Of a stretch of 64,000 nt of DNA, positions 36,420 through 51,138 are shown in pieces; the first letter of the stretch is position 1, and each line of letters begins with the position of its first letter. The DNA lies in the NCBI GenBank assembly GCA_000149265.1, contig CH002901.1, positions 527,973 through 591,972 of the forward strand, in the 5' to 3' direction. Position numbers and translations under genes: made by a program. Source of the DNA: Ciona savignyi. Lineage: Eukaryota; Chordata; Ascidiacea; Phlebobranchia; Cionidae. The notes under the pieces were generated by a model. That model saw only the letters and a list, made by a program, of their open reading frames with translations. It had not been told where the DNA came from and made no database searches.

Positions 36420-39400
36420 GTAAAATAATCATGTCGCAAATAAATCACAGTCCCAACTCATTCTCTCTACCATTTGTAAATAAAAACATACTGCACGTTA
36501 TTTCAGTCACGTGGAGATCTAGGTTACAAAGTTTTACATTCTGTGAAATATGTGGTTTGGTATTTAGACGTAAAATAGATATTAATAAATAATTTTCACA
36601 GCGTTTAAATGTTATTGTTTGAAAGTTACAATTTTTATTTCTTGCCCAGACCTACATGGCGATACTTTAAGTTTAGTTACAAGATCTATTATTAACGGAG
36701 TTGACAAAACTTAACCTTAAAGCTGGCACATCACTTACTTGTAAAACAACAATATTATAGTTAAGAATGTAATTTAGCAGCTGAGCGATACTAGCGTTAC
36801 ACCAGATTCAGATTTTTCTGATTCTGTACGTATTATTATTTTCCAATCTATAGGCTGTTATACATAACTAAAGTTTGTCAGAACCAATTTGCATGAATAA
36901 GAAATCTGTAGAGCATAACTAATATACGAACTTGACTAATATATATTGTTGACTGGAACCTCTACCTAATGCATTCCTTAAAGCAGCACGCCTCGAAAGT
37001 AATATAAATTGTTCTTGAAATGTTTACACAATACGCATTGTTCTTTAAAGTGGAATTTACGTAGGTAATGCACAACGGTATTAGGATAGGTCATTAACTT
37101 TAATACAAATGAATTCTAAGTAGGTTTAAAACATGTACCGTTGGCATTGATTGCATAATCCCTTGAAATATATGTAGTGTAAAAATCAATTAACAGTTTA
37201 GTACTGTACATGTAGGGTACGTGATATAAATGTTTTACATATATACACATACTTTTTTTAAAATTAATTTTGCATTTTATCAATATTGACCGCGTCCCCT
37301 TTTTTAACTCCATTTAAATATTATGCATATTGTTTTTCTTGAAATGCATAACGTGGCCATTTCTTCTTTTTTTATTACTTGTTGCATATACATATTTATT
37401 GGTTATTATAAGGGGAAAACTATAAAAGGTGGGATAAAGATAAATAAGATAATCAACACATTATATTTAAGTTTGGGAGGTCCATACTAGAATCAAGGTT
37501 AAATTTGAATCTAGTCATTTTACAGGTATTTACAGTGATCAAGTATAGCTGGTGTGAATAAGTACTTATGGTATTTTAGGTTCAGTACACACTCACAAAG
37601 CCTAAGTGTCACGTAATAGAAAACACGGAATTTCCATATTTTCCACAGCCGATTTTGAAATTAGTACGCTGTGCTCTTAAGAAACAGACAACTATAATAA
37701 TAAAAACTGCCAGCTTTTGCACTCTCTCTGACTATATAGTATATAGCATCGTTAAATCGTGATGCAGCTGTGGAAACATTAAAATTTCGGCCTCAGTATT
37801 ATTGTAACCAACTGTGTCGCAGAGGTACATAACATCCAAGATAATTAAGAACGGATGTGCCTTGGGACCTTCTCGTTATTCATGCATCATAGGTGTTTAA
37901 TGAAACGCTCGGTATATCTCATCAACAACGTGAGTCGCGACATGGTATATTAATTTTCAAGCCTTTTTAGTGAATGTTTATGAATCTTAATTAAAGCAGA
38001 CCAGGAGTAAATATTGGATTGTTTCCAATTGTTTGAACACAGATAGTATATTAAATAAATGTTTGTTAAATTCTTACCGAGCAAAGCCGTTCTCGGATTG
38101 ATGAAATATCCATTGTCGTAGAATTAAGGCACAGTAGAAACAAACAAAAATTATGTCAACTCCGTTTAACATTTATTCTATTAAAAATCATCCAAGTATA
38201 TTAATACATAAAATAAAGCATATTTATTGCCTTTTATTACCGTTCTGTAAAAATTTCAATCATTAAATAGCCTCCATGAAAATGTATGGATAAAAAATCA
38301 GACACGCGTAAAGAGCAATGTTCGCTGTCGTGTCCTTAATGGAAACTAGAAGGCTCTCGGCCATGTGGCTTATTGATCATGATGTCATGCAATGATAGGA
38401 TCGCAGTTCTTTCAAGTACCACGTTATTATTCATAATAAAATGCAAACATGGGGTATATTGGTACTCTGGAAGTTTTCACGGAAATATCTGCACTTTAAG
38501 GCTACTTTAGGAGGTCTAACTTAAATTAGATTCTATAGTTCAATGTTTTGTAAACTTGTTTGCTTATAGACCTCGGCGTTACCAATGCTTACATCGTAAT
38601 ATAAATTAAAGAGCTAAGTATAAATTATAGTACTTCCCCAGTACTAGTTCTTTCTCGTAGAATTTATACCAATATCACGATACAGCTAAAAGCTTTTACA
38701 CTCATTCTCGAAACTATCCACTGATATTTATGTACACGAAAGACGATATGCGAAGTACATTGAAAACTCGAATTCTTCTCCGTCAATGTTTGTTGGCAAG
38801 TAAAGCTTTTAATCTGACCTAGGAAATTTAACACAGGGTTCTTATTTTCCAGTAGGAATGATATACTTTAAACCTGCTTGTTACTTCGGCCGCTTTGTTA
38901 TATTATTTTACATTGTCCTATTTTCAATTTAAGTGGGACCACCGGTAATAATACAACATACGCCATGCAACTATTTCTCAATAAACTGAGCAGTACCTCC
39001 CAAATGCAAAAAAAATGCAACGGACGGTGCAATATAAACTACGAAAACGATATTGACGAGCAAAAACGTGTATTTAACAAAAAAAGAAAATCGCAAAATT
39101 TTTCCTTCAAAAATTTCCTTCATACCTCTCTCCCTAATAATAAGTAACTCCTAGTTTTTAGATTTCACATCAATTATTTAATCTACATTTTAAAATAATA
39201 CTTATTTTATGTAGCCTGTAAACATTTGGAAGGCGAAGTAGAATTCGAAACAGCAGGTTAAAATTTAAACGTGTGTTTGAACAACAAAATAAAATCGATT
39301 GAATGGCCTTCGCCTATCGTGATAATAAAAAAGCAGTCCTAAAAATTTTCCAATTTAAAACGCCTAAATATTCAGGATTTATAAACATTTCTTAACCCTA

Positions 39401-40400
39401 TTATTTATAAAAAAAAGTGTCGGAACGTAAGTTTAACGCAATAACAGGTTGTTACGTTGTTAAAACACACGTGAAAAGAGTATTGTCTCTATAGAATGAC
39501 AGTGTAGCTAACAAACATCGGTGAGTTATTTACATACCATAGAAACTGATAATGTTTCAAATTCTATTAGATTTCTCCCTAGCAGTCTGTATTCACTCTT
39601 ATACTATTCTGTCTACTTGTTAAATTAGCTGCTCACGAAAATCGACTAAATGTCTAAGCTCTAGTGCTAGAGCTTGAAGTTTAAATATATGTATATGTTG
39701 AGACACCAATCACGCAATAGATTTGTGACGTGTATCTCCGCGACAAGGGAATTTTGTATACGCTCATAATTGAACTATATCCTATTAGGTTGCGAATGCC
39801 CTATGCTGCGGGAAGCCATGACGCAGTTACATTAAACGTTTCTTTGGAAAGAACGATTCATTTAGCAAAGCCGGTTTCAACCCCAGAAAGTCTTTAACTT
39901 CAATCTTGCGTTTATTTAAATAACAAAATTCAGCTCGTCCAATGAGTATACGATTCTAATACGCATGCTTGCATCATAGGTCTGACATTTGCAATCCAAT
40001 TTCCGTTAACCCACTATGCAATGGCAAACTCTATTTTATATTTGACCTCGGTGCTAAGATGATATACTGCAAGGTTTTGAATTGCATTTGTCTGGCAAAT
40101 GTCATATACGCGCTGAATTAAGTAAAGACTGTACTATAAAGAACCACACACTTTACGGTTAGCGCTGTATTTTGACGACGGGTGAGCATGTGAGCATGAT
40201 CGAAAAAGTTAAACAGCACACTCAGTTATAAAAAATTAATGCAACGCCAATTAAACCATGTTTTTCTTTAAATTTGATACGTATCCTGGCCCGGTGTGCC
40301 GTGTGTGAAGTACCATAACTTAGCCAGCTCATGTAGGTAGATCAATTCTCTCTTAAAAAGGGAGGGTTATACACACGGTAAAAGTTTTCTCATTTGCACC
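36420..40400. other. Gene-poor stretch upstream of the Nav gene
   Basis: No convincing coding region, RNA gene or complete repeat was seen. It may hold Nav regulatory DNA, but nothing in the sequence proves this. Confidence 0.45.
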
Positions 40401-40442
40401 AATATCATACTTGCACGTATCTTGGACACGAATCATTGTGAT

Positions 40443-40602
40443 ATGACGTCTTCGCGGGAGGCAGTTGGGATGGCATCGTTAAAATATTTTTTGTGCAGTT
40501 CGTCGGGAGAGGCGGTTGTACACAAGGCATTAAAAGCGTTTGATCAGGAAATCTCGGGAGATTTGTCGAGTTCAGAACGAATGCGCTTAATAGACACACA
40601 GG
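40443..40602 (+). CDS. Possible small first exon of an unknown gene
   Basis: ATG at 40443 (second in-frame ATG at 40470) opens a protein-like frame containing SGEAVVHKALKAFDQEISG and SSSERMRLIDTQ. A donor-like CAG G|GTAAAT follows at 40603. Composition is balanced, unlike the AT-driven frames around it. I do not recognise a family and found no second exon downstream, so this may be chance or a pseudo-exon. Confidence 0.3.
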
Positions 40603-40619
40603 GTAAATTCCGTTTAATT

Positions 40620-43160
40620 GTCTAAGACATGCCTATCATCACCTCTTATCCACTTAACTTATTGAACCCGCCGGGTTTTCTTCAATGAGTCAAAACATTT
40701 CAATTATTTCATAGTTAACGATGCTCTATGTATCGCCACATATACTTTAAATTAAATTTCATAAAGTCAACTACAAGCAAATTTATATTAGTTACGGTGT
40801 CGCAAAATCCTCGGGAAAATAAACCTTAAACTACCAGTAAGCTTATACACCCAAATCTATCAAAGCGATGATGCAATCGATACTCGAATATTAATAATCA
40901 TGCATTTTTATTATTTGCTGATCGCTTATACCCACAAGGGTGCCAGCGTACCACTAGGATGGTAAAACGCCCTATTAGCGGAGCTTTTATGTCAGTAAAC
41001 TTTTGGTCACTATTTGTAATTTGAAAGTTCAATTTGTCCAGATTGTATTTTTTTAAGATCGTTTTCTTTAAACACACAGCAAGGCTTTGTTTATGCTTTG
41101 TTACTTTTACAATACGCTTACACGGTACATGTATTACAATGCCGAGAATATCTCTATTTTCACCATCGTTTATATTGCGACACATAGAAAAGAACATCAA
41201 TTATTACCGCAAAATTAATATTTAATGTATTTTCCAGGTATTCGTTTATTTACATTTAATTAATTCACATTTAATTATGCAACAACACCAAATAAATATA
41301 AAATACTTTACGTGTTTATCATTTTGTAATAGCATTTTTCTTCCAGGTGACAATTTGCTTCAATTAAACGAGATCGTTATTATTTACATGGCCCAATAGA
41401 ATTGCAACAAATTATCAATATTACTTAATGCATATCTTTGACATTTAAAGATGTCTAAAGTCAAAAGCTTCGACCCAGTAACCACGGTGAGTCGACAAAA
41501 CAAACTTTATCCTTTTAAGCCAGCACGGCTCACCGTCCTTGCGACAAAACTGACGTTGATTAATTATGCAGAAATGCCATGCAAGTCATTGACTAGATTA
41601 CAGCATTACCTAAAGAGTTTGAACCACGTGTTAACCACCCCCCTTTGTAAGACTTAATTGGACTCTACACCGTATACATTTCTAAAAGCAGGAGAGTTCT
41701 AAATATGTAATCATTTTTGTTATATCATACACACGGCGTATTTTAAAGGAATTACTAATGTCGTTGGCTCACCACAATAAAACAAAAATAAATAGCTAAC
41801 TAACAACTTGTCCATCGGGACCCCCCCTGCCGAGTTTTGTAAAAACTAATGATCATTGCAAATTATCAACGTGTCAGTTAGCTATATAACCTATTATTAA
41901 AAACAGCTGGGTGAAACACAATATAAGTTTTCTTCCCCGCCAATAAACAATGGGAACCGCAGGACTATTAGCTTATATACTTCAAAGATCAAAGATATAC
42001 GTATTAACTGACAATGGTGATTTGTTTGTTTTATATTCCATTGATAAATAAAATTGATCGGGCGCATTACGTTTTGGGAATTGTCGGAAATTCCCCTGAT
42101 GCTACTAATCCAATTCATATTTGTGTTCATGAAGTTACTAAACCCAAAGGTACGAATACACCCATTCCATGCTAGCTAACATCCCTGAAAGTTACAACCC
42201 AAACGTACAATTCTTTTCTGTCTAAATATACGATACAAAGTATACCAGTCAAAGTTATACCCCAAATGGACATATCCTTTTCGCCTATAGACGCGTTACA
42301 AACAATTTTGTCAGGCAGTTAGAATTTGGGGTAATAAGGAATTCCCGTTAGAATGATTACCTATGGGTTAGTGCTAACACACATAAAAAATTGTGTTTAA
42401 TCTTTACTAGAACGAACCCATAAATAGATAGTTTGACAGATATGTGCAGCGAAACTATTTAGAGCCTTATTTGTTCGCGTGATTTGCTAAAAATAGAACT
42501 TCGACCGTGCCGTGAATTGTAAAATCGAAACCAGTCGCGATTTAAACGGCTGTGTCTTTGGGTAATGTATACTGACGAATAGATGTTATTTGTGCCCAGT
42601 TGTTTATTGGGATGAACATAAAAACTAGCAATATCTTCATTGTATTTAACACATAACCACTTTATCCACTATACAGCTAAGCCGACGACGGCCACGAGGT
42701 AAACTGACGATTTATTTCTCTTGTATTAACGAAAGTAAAGATGAGTATTATTAATAAATCCTTGCTATTGTCATTATACAAAGCGCCCAAATTTTACTTG
42801 CCGCTAAATTGAATAATATAATTATAAACATGAATGTTTAGATGTAACTGCTGCTAATCTAAACAACATTTATAAATGTAACATGGATGGTCTAACGCCA
42901 CCTACTAACTCGTACTTAATGTCTGACACTTGCAACAATTTGCATGGGTAACTTTATTATTGGATCTAACACGAGCAATAATTTTACCATCCACTTTTCT
43001 ACTATATTCAAATTACATGTTTAAAAAAGTTAAAACACAAAGAAGTAACATATTAATCATGCATACGGTTTGAATTTGTATTATAGAAGCACAGTCAGTA
43101 CTCCTGCATCGATTATTTCGGACACGCCAGCCATTTAGCTCAGATAATTCTACAGCGAAG
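40620..43160. other. Intergenic, no gene seen
   Basis: AT-rich sequence. Only a very diverged SINE-like piece around 42505-42740 (AATCGAAACCAGTCGCGATT, GTGTCTTTGGGTAATG) was noticed. Confidence 0.4.
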
Positions 43161-43169
43161 AATTACTTC

Positions 43170-43225
43170 TTGATTATCCCATTCACGGGATAAACATGAA
43201 TATCCTATAATATCCTATCGTACAT
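43170..43225 (+). mobile_element. 3' end fragment of SINE
   Basis: ATCCCATTCACGGGATAAACATGAATATCC and TATCC-like tail; the rest is absent. Confidence 0.7.
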
Positions 43226-43692
43226 TGCAAAAATTTTCGGGAATAGGGATATCATATATTTAACACATGATAATGTCGGTATCTTTATATTGAAATCAGT
43301 TTTACAATTATGTCATATATTTGCTAAATCATAGGTAGCATAATCCAGATGTGTTATAGATTGGTATACAAGCGTTTAAACCGGAAAGTGGTATACAATA
43401 GGAATGTCAGCTAGTGTGTGGATGCGGACAAACTTGTTCTGATTTTGTTAAAACAAAAAAGAAACGCGATGAGGGGAATTTGTTAACATTTATTATTAAA
43501 TATGTTTAATCATGATTATTCTTTTAGAGACCTTTTCTGTTTCACACGACTTAGTCTTACTTTGGTTGGGTAGCTCTGGGAGATTCTTTATATTGTCGGA
43601 AAGTAAAAATGGCTGTTACATAAAGGCTTGTATAACGTGTTATATAAGGCGTGTGAAAGGCTTTTAACTTTTCGTTCATTATATGTAATATA

Positions 43693-44642
43693 GGGGAAGA
43701 GTGGGTAAAATGAGCCCTTTAGTTGCAAATCGGATTTTTTACTGATATAAAGCCCGCTGGACTTAAGTTTTTCATGTGGTGTCACCTAATACCAAAGTCT
43801 TCACACATAACATGTTAACTTTCTAATAATTTTTGTTAAATATATTTTATCAACAAAGAAAAATATTTCGTTAGTGGCCCATTTTAGACAAGGGTGTAGT
43901 CTAAAATGGGCCCCGGCCCGTTTTTGACATTAACATTTCGCCAGATAACAGTATCAATATTCGCTTTCCATATAAACAATGTTATTACTTTTATTTTTAT
44001 GATGTAGTTTTTTTTTTATTAATTTAACACTTTAAATTACAGCAATTACTTTTTATTTAATACCCAGTTACTAGTATACTAATGCAATAACACCTTGCTA
44101 GTTTAGTGGAAGCATAACTACCAATTCATGTTATTAATAGCATTTAGAAAACCCATTTAGTTTATTGTGAAACACATAATATGACTGTTAGTGCTAAGTC
44201 TAGCCCTTTAGTACTGTTAATGCTAAGTCTAGCCCTGTTGGTTACCAAATGAACATAGGGGGCCCATATTAGACAGGTGCCAACATACGACTTAAAATCT
44301 CTATAAAAAAAATTTTTTAAAAGAAGTTTTATTTCTACCAGTAAAAGTAGGTCTAGGCTATATAGTTCTATTTAACTACAGTAAAAGTTATTTTAGTATT
44401 TGATCTTTTCTATTATATATTAGCAGAAAACAAAAATTGCAAATTTAGATTCAGACCTTCTCAAACCGAAATAGCTACAGAAAACATTGAGTTTGGTGAT
44501 TTCACGCTCAAACTTCGGTTTAGAGATTCCATAATTTGATATACTGACACTGGTTCTTGCAGCAAATTTTTATTCTTCAAAATATATTGAAAATTGGAGG
44601 GGCCCATTTTACCCACGTGGCCCATTTTACCCACTTTTCCCC
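43693..44642. mobile_element. 950-bp non-autonomous DNA transposon (inverted repeats)
   Basis: Ends are GGGGAAGAGTGGGTAAAATG (left) and its complement with one mismatch (right), flanked by identical 7-bp TAATATA at 43686-43692 and 44643-44649. The interior repeats GGCCCATTTTA-type blocks in both orientations, including a palindrome near 43876-43915. No coding capacity was seen. Confidence 0.75.
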
Positions 44643-44897
44643 TAATATAAAAGGTGGAAAAGTTGCGATATATAAGCCTACCTCGTCTAGGAATATCTTT
44701 TTTATTGAAATGGACTAACAAGTTTGGTTGGTTAACTTCTGCTTAGCCTTGACCAAACAAAACTATGTGAAAGGTGTAAAAAATATGTGTAACCTGTAGA
44801 CCATTCTAGAAAAATACGTAGACTATGGTACACAGTCGTTTTTTTTTTATATAAATGAGGTAGTAAACCCTTCCTTGATAGTATTCTATTTCCACAT

Positions 44898-44972
44898 GAG
44901 GATTGTTAAGAATGACCTATATGGCCCAGTTTGGGAATTGTTAAGAAAGTAGCCGATATGGCCCAGTTTTAA
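44898..44972. repeat. ~39-bp imperfect tandem duplication
   Basis: Two units ending ATATGGCCCAGTTT(t/g). Confidence 0.6.
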
Positions 44973-45071
44973 GAGAGCTATCAAAAGAGAAAGCGAGATT
45001 GTGTTGTAATAAAAGACAAAAATATGAAACACATATTTACTGCAGCAACAGCACACGGATAATTTGTCGAA

Positions 45072-45171
45072 NNNNNNNNNNNNNNNNNNNNNNNNNNNNN
45101 NNNNNNNNNNNNNNNNNNNNNNNNNNNNNNNNNNNNNNNNNNNNNNNNNNNNNNNNNNNNNNNNNNNNNNN
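45072..45171. other. Assembly gap (100 Ns)
   Basis: Run of exactly 100 N, the usual placeholder for unknown length. Confidence 0.99.
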
Positions 45172-46268
45172 CCCATGCATTACTTACAACCAGTAACTAT
45201 TTTCGGCGGGATGTCAACACTTCCTATGTAGGTATCGTGGTATATGTCCAAAAATCAGTACAACAGACAAACGAAATGTATTTACTTTTTTTATTTATAT
45301 TACACTATCCTGCATATTCCGAATCAATACATCAATAAAAATAACATTGCTTTTTATGTCTTTAACCTATTTGGTTAAATATGAAGGTAACCACTGCATT
45401 AGTAAAACGTATCTTTACTTTAGTCACTACTGATTAAGTAAATTTTTGCTTCTTAAATAGTTTTAGGTTGGAGGAACCGATGTTTAACGTTTAACCGTCT
45501 CTATAGTCTTACTTGGCTAAAACAAGATGCCCATCACTTGGTGCCAAGCTAATATCTATTTTCTAAAAATACCGTTTCGTCAAAATACCGTTTCATAATC
45601 GATGGTTAGCAAGTGCAGTACTGTAACCGTAACTTGTGGTATAGCTATAGCCGGGCCCATATTTCTTTTAACGTCAAATTGCTTCCCAAATCTGTATTTT
45701 CTAGAGCAACTCAATTGCACACTTCAACAGAAGATAAGCTTTGTTCCCACTAGACGAGGGCCAGGGGTAGCATCTATCTGTCTCTTATCACGATCCAACC
45801 TGCAAATGCCTGCACAAGTTTCTAACGCTAATCGAGAGAGGCATGTGTGTCGTCTAATAGACTGCATACCAATTTCCACGGTACGTTTACGGTCACTATG
45901 TGACTATTATTCACATGTGAAAATTGGAATATCGATTTAGTCTTTGTAATTACGCACATCAGTGATCATCTATAGTTTGAAATGATGAAAAATTAGTAAT
46001 CTTATATACGCTGTTATTATTTTTGCAACATACAAACATTTTATTGACATATCTATTTGTTTTAGATGAGATTTGATAGAAATGTAGACTCAACTACTTT
46101 CTGTTACCCTACGAAGATCTCTGGATTGCTTTTCCGACTCGTCAGTGACGTCATAGACACTATTTTATTGACGACAGCAAAATCACACAGTGGGCTGGTG
46201 ATATTTACACTGAATAAATTTCCATCATAAACATAACACTGCAACTGTTAAGTTCCAGTGACAACAGT

Positions 46269-46400
46269 GATTTTTACTAATGATATTCAGCTTAAATAGT
46301 ATTTTATTCAGTGATTTTTACTTATGATATGCAGCTTAAAGAGTATTTTATTCAATGATTTTTACTAATGATATGCAGCTTGAAGAGTATTTTATTATGT
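46269..46400. repeat. 44-bp tandem repeat, 3 copies
   Basis: TGATTTTTACTAATGATATG-CAGCTT...AGAGTATTTTATT repeated three times, upstream of the retroelement gag region. It may belong to the element's long terminal or leader region. Confidence 0.8.
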
Positions 46401-47782
46401 CGTCAATTAAATTGTTTTTTTTTCCAATTACGTTTTCCGAGATGTTTTGAACAGTAAGAAATGAAATGGTATTTTGTTGTGGGCATCACTTAATCAGTCT
46501 GGCGCGCGTGTTTTTCGTTGATGATTTTTTTATTATAGCGGGTTTAAATTCAGTTCTGTACTTTACTTTTGCCTTTACTTGTATTTTCTACGACATTACG
46601 TTTATTTTTGTTACTTGCTAAATTGCTTGTGTTACAGCGCCAAGTTAAGTTATAAGTTTGTTTAAACTTTGAATAAAGTAAAATTCAGTGCAATTAAACA
46701 AACTTATATTATCTGTAAGAAGATGTCATCTTTGAACGATGTACTGAGACCGTCAAGATTCGACGCTGATTCTGGATCGCCTAAAGCAGCCAAGCAGCTT
46801 CAACATTGGTGAAGGATATTTACAGGATATTTAGAGAACTGTACAAAATATGCAACAGCTCAACGCGCAGAACTTCCCAACAAACTAAGCATTCTGTTTG
46901 CATTCGTAAGTACAGAAGTATACGAATTAATTGAAGATTGTCCTTCATATGAAGATGCTGTAACAAAATTGAAATCCATATATATTAAAACTCCAAACGT
47001 GATTTTTGCGCGTCACCTATTGTCAACACGTAAACAGAAACCGGATGAAGCATTACAAGAATATCTACATGTGTTGCACGGGCTAAGTATAAGATTGCAA
47101 TTTTAAAGATGTCACCGCCAGCGACTATCGCAAAGAACTTGTCCGAGATGCCTTTATAAACGGTTTATCTTCCCATCATATACGTCAGCGGCTTTTGGAG
47201 AATAACGAGCTCACCTTTGATCAAGCGTTTGAAATTGCTAACACGCTACGCATGGCGCAAGAACACTCTGCAGTTTATTTGCAAAAAGAAGGTGCGGTAG
47301 CAGCCGTTTCCCCTCCTGAGGAAACGTCGACTTCGGGGACACCGTTAACTGGAGATTAAGGGACAATCGGTTCAATCTCAAAACCCAAACCAAAACGATG
47401 TTGTTACTTCTGCGGCAATTGGTCAAATCACGCAAGTACGCAGTGCCCTGCTCGAAATGTATCCTGTTCTGCTTGTGGTAGGAGAGGCCATCTCTCCAAA
47501 GTGTGCAATGCTAAGCAAATGGGGAATGAGGTGAGGCGACAATCGTATTCAGGTTGTACTGCAGCCCTACATACACCAACGGACCAATCATTGTGTTCTA
47601 TTACGGCGTCATGTCCTGGTAGTCTTTCTCGAGCTGCTTGTACAGTTAATGTTCAGGGCAAGAATGTCACGACACTTGTTGATTCCGGCAGTTCCGAAAG
47701 TTATATCGATGCATTTATATGCGAAAAGCTCAACTTGAAAACATACCCGTCATCTCACCAAGTTCAAATGGCATCCTCTTAT

Positions 47783-49814
47783 TATGGGTCCCATTTGGAA
47801 AAATGGGACACATATTGTTTTTGTCAGTTTTTTTTTTTTCTTTTTTTTTCTTTTTTTTTTTTCTTCGTCAAAGGTTTGACTGGCGTGGCATGTCGCCCCG
47901 ACATCTACCAGAAGGAATAATGAAATCGTAATGACACTTAGCCATTCGTTAGACAACATGGTCTAGATATGCAGAAACCAAAATTTTGGGTAATAAATCA
48001 AGGGGAATTCCGCTGGGAGGTTAAAAACCAAAACGGTATTTTTTATGAAAAAATTAGCTTTTTGTGGCATTGCGCTTGAACGGCTGCTCCAATTTCAATC
48101 ATATTTGGTGAAAAGTATGTGTATTAGTCACTGATTTAACACTTGAAAGAAATAAAAAATTTACCTAGGAAAATACCCTAAAAAATTAGATTTTGTACTG
48201 AAATCATGATTGTGACAGGCATGCCATATCGCCCCAACATCTACCAAAAAGAGTATTGGAATCGCAATGAAAATTGGACATTTTTTAGACAACATGGTTT
48301 AGACATGCAGAAACCAAAATTTGGGTGATAAATCCAGGGAAATTCCCCTGGGAAGTTAAAAACCAAAACGCTATTTTTTTTATAAAAAATTAGACTTTTT
48401 TGGGCATAGCGCTTGAACGGTTGTTACCATTTGAATCAGATTTTGTGAAATGTAAGTGGATTAGCCACTGATTTAACATTTAGAGAAAAGATTAAAATTA
48501 CCTAGGGAAATACCCCCAAAAATAAAATATGTTCTCAAATCATGATTGTGACAAGCATGCCATGTCGCCCCGACATCTACCGAAAGGAGTAATAAAATCG
48601 CAATGAAAATTGGACATTTGTAAGACAACATGAGTTCAGATATGCAGAAACAAAAATTTTGGGTAATGAATCGAGGGGAATTCCCCTGAGACGTTAAAAA
48701 CCAAAACGTTTTTTTCTAATAAATTAGCCTTTATGGGCATAGCGCTTGAACGGCTGCTCTAATTTTATTTAGATTTGGTGAAATGTAAGTGCATTTCTCA
48801 CTGATATAACAATTAGAAAAAATAAAAACTTACCTAAAAAGGGTAAATACCCTAAAAAATAAAATTTTGTTCCCAAATCATGATTGTGACATACATGCCA
48901 TAGCGCCCCGACATCTACCAGAAATAATAACGAAATCGTAATGACACTTTGTCATTTGTTAGACAACATGGTCTAGATATTCAGAAACCAAAAGTTTGTG
49001 TGATAAATCCAGGGAAATTCCCATAGGACTTTAAAACCAAAACGGTATTTTTTCCAAAAATGTAGCTTTATTTGGCATGACGCTTGAACCGATGCTCCAA
49101 TTTCAATCAGATTTGGTGGAATGATAGTGCATTAGTCACTGCTTTACCTCTTAGAAGTAATTAAAGAATTACCAAAGGATTTACCCTTAAAATTATGACT
49201 TGATCCTAAAACATGATTGTGACAGGCATGCCACATCGCCCACATCTTCAACAAAGACTTGTCAAATCGCATAAAAACTTTCTTAGATAACATTACCCAG
49301 ATATGTAAGAAATATAAATTTATCTGCTAAACCGAAGGAGATTCTCCGAATTCATAAAAAAAACTTAATCGGGCTGTTTCCGGAATTTAGCTTCATTTCA
49401 ATGTAGCGCTTGACAAAAGGCTTTAATTTAAAACATTTGTGGTGAAATAACACGATTAGCCCATTCATTTACACACATGGAAAAGAAGTTTGGTTTGATA
49501 ACTATGGGGCCCATGCGTTTATGCTTGCAAAAACAAAACTATGGCAGTCCGGTTAAAACGTTCTGGAATGTTCGATAACATGGACTGGCGTGCACATATC
49601 TGACAATATCATATACATATTGTGTAATTGACATGGATAACTAGATCGGATTGTTACCTCAGGGACCCATGCGTTTATGCTTGCAGAAACAAACTACATT
49701 CTCGGTTTATAAAATAAAAGTTGTGGTTGGGTACCCTGCTCGCATGAATATATAGCATACAAAATGTGTTTTACAAATAGGGGTGGTTACACACGTGGTT
49801 GACACTTTCTAGTT
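47783..49814 (+). mobile_element. Insertion A: ~2-kb element built of ~335-bp tandem units
   Basis: Inserted in the protease region of the Gypsy fossil. It starts TATGGGTCCCATTTGG and ends GTGGTTGACACTTTCTAGTT. A poly-T/C tract follows the left end, then four to five units of about 335 bp, each marked by TGTGACAGGCATGCC (positions near 47878, 48212, 48547, 48885, 49210). The right part has ATGCGTTTATGCTTGC. No coding region. A Helitron/Helentron-like origin is possible (CTAG end, internal minisatellite) but unproven. Confidence 0.7.
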
Positions 49815-51138
49815 TAAAATTGAAATCTATTGGGTTTTGTATTGCAAATTTAAAGATTGAAGATATACAGTATAATGCTACAAAGCTGCATGTGCTTGAA
49901 CAGCTTTGTATAGTGACGTCATTCTTGGATTAGAATTCCAAAGTCAACATCAGAGGTTAATATTTGAATTTGGTGGAAAATCGCCGGACTTGGTTGTTTC
50001 TAATAAATCTAACTGCCCACTCGCAGCGGCTTATACGGAGGCTGCTTCACTCTTTTAAAATCTGTTACGGGCTGTCAGGCCCATCGTCACTAAATCTCGC
50101 CGTTTTAATCCGGAGGACCGAGAGTTTATTCAACGTAGCATTGATAACTTACTTTACGAATGAGTAATTCAAGCTAGCAGATCTCCCTGGCGTGCGCAAG
50201 TCGTGGTTGTAAAGGACGAAACAAAGCGACACAAGAAGCGGTTGTGCGTCGACTATTCGCAAACCATTAATATATATACCGAACTGGATGCTTTTCCCTT
50301 ACCACGCATAGAGGACATGGTAACTGAACTCAACTTTTGATTTGCGTAGCGCCTACCACCAAATTCCAATCGTAGAATCGGAACGTAAATACACCGCATT
50401 TGAAGCTAATGGTAGGCTGTACGAATTCATTCGTATTCCATTTGGTGTAAAGAATGGAGTCGCCGCTTTCCAACGAAAAATGAGTCAATTGATCGAAGAG
50501 GAAGGTTTAAAGAGCACATTTCCATACCTTGATAATATAACAGTTGCTGGTCGTGATAAAGCGGATCATGACTTTAAAGTAAAAGCCTTCATGGACGCAA
50601 TCAAACGTCGAAACTTTACCGTAAACGAAGCCAAAACGATTTCAGGCGTAACGCATATCCAAATTCTAGGATATGTGGTTGGAAACAGTGAAATAAAACC
50701 AGACACAGAACGCATGCGCCCTCTTCAAGAATTTCCTCCGCCCAACGATGTCCGATCGCTTCGCCGAGTCCTTGAAATGTTTGCTTATTATGCAAAGTGG
50801 ATACGTGATTTTGGGGATAAAACTTTTACGACTCTTTTATGAGAGCAGTTTGCTCCTCCTCCTCGGGCGTGTACAATCTGGAATACCTCCACAATAACCT
50901 ATGTCATCCTGGTGTCTCACGGCTGCTACATTTTGTTCGTACAAAGAATCTGCCACACTCCACTGCGGATGTTCGGAGGGTTACAGCTGAATGTAAGGTA
51001 TGTGCTGAAGTTAAACCACACTTCTTTCGACCAAATATGGGCACCATAATCAAGGCAACGCAGCCCATGGAGCGCCTGAGAGTAGATTTTAAAGGTCCCG
51101 TTTCTTCAACATCCAGCAATAAGTATTTATTGATTATA

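Noticed and set aside
45602-45940. 112-codon plus frame
   Set aside because: No family likeness, no splice partners, typical chance frame.
47878-49400. CRISPR or coding repeat array
   Set aside because: Units of ~335 bp are contiguous, AT-rich and without open frames; they belong to a repetitive element.
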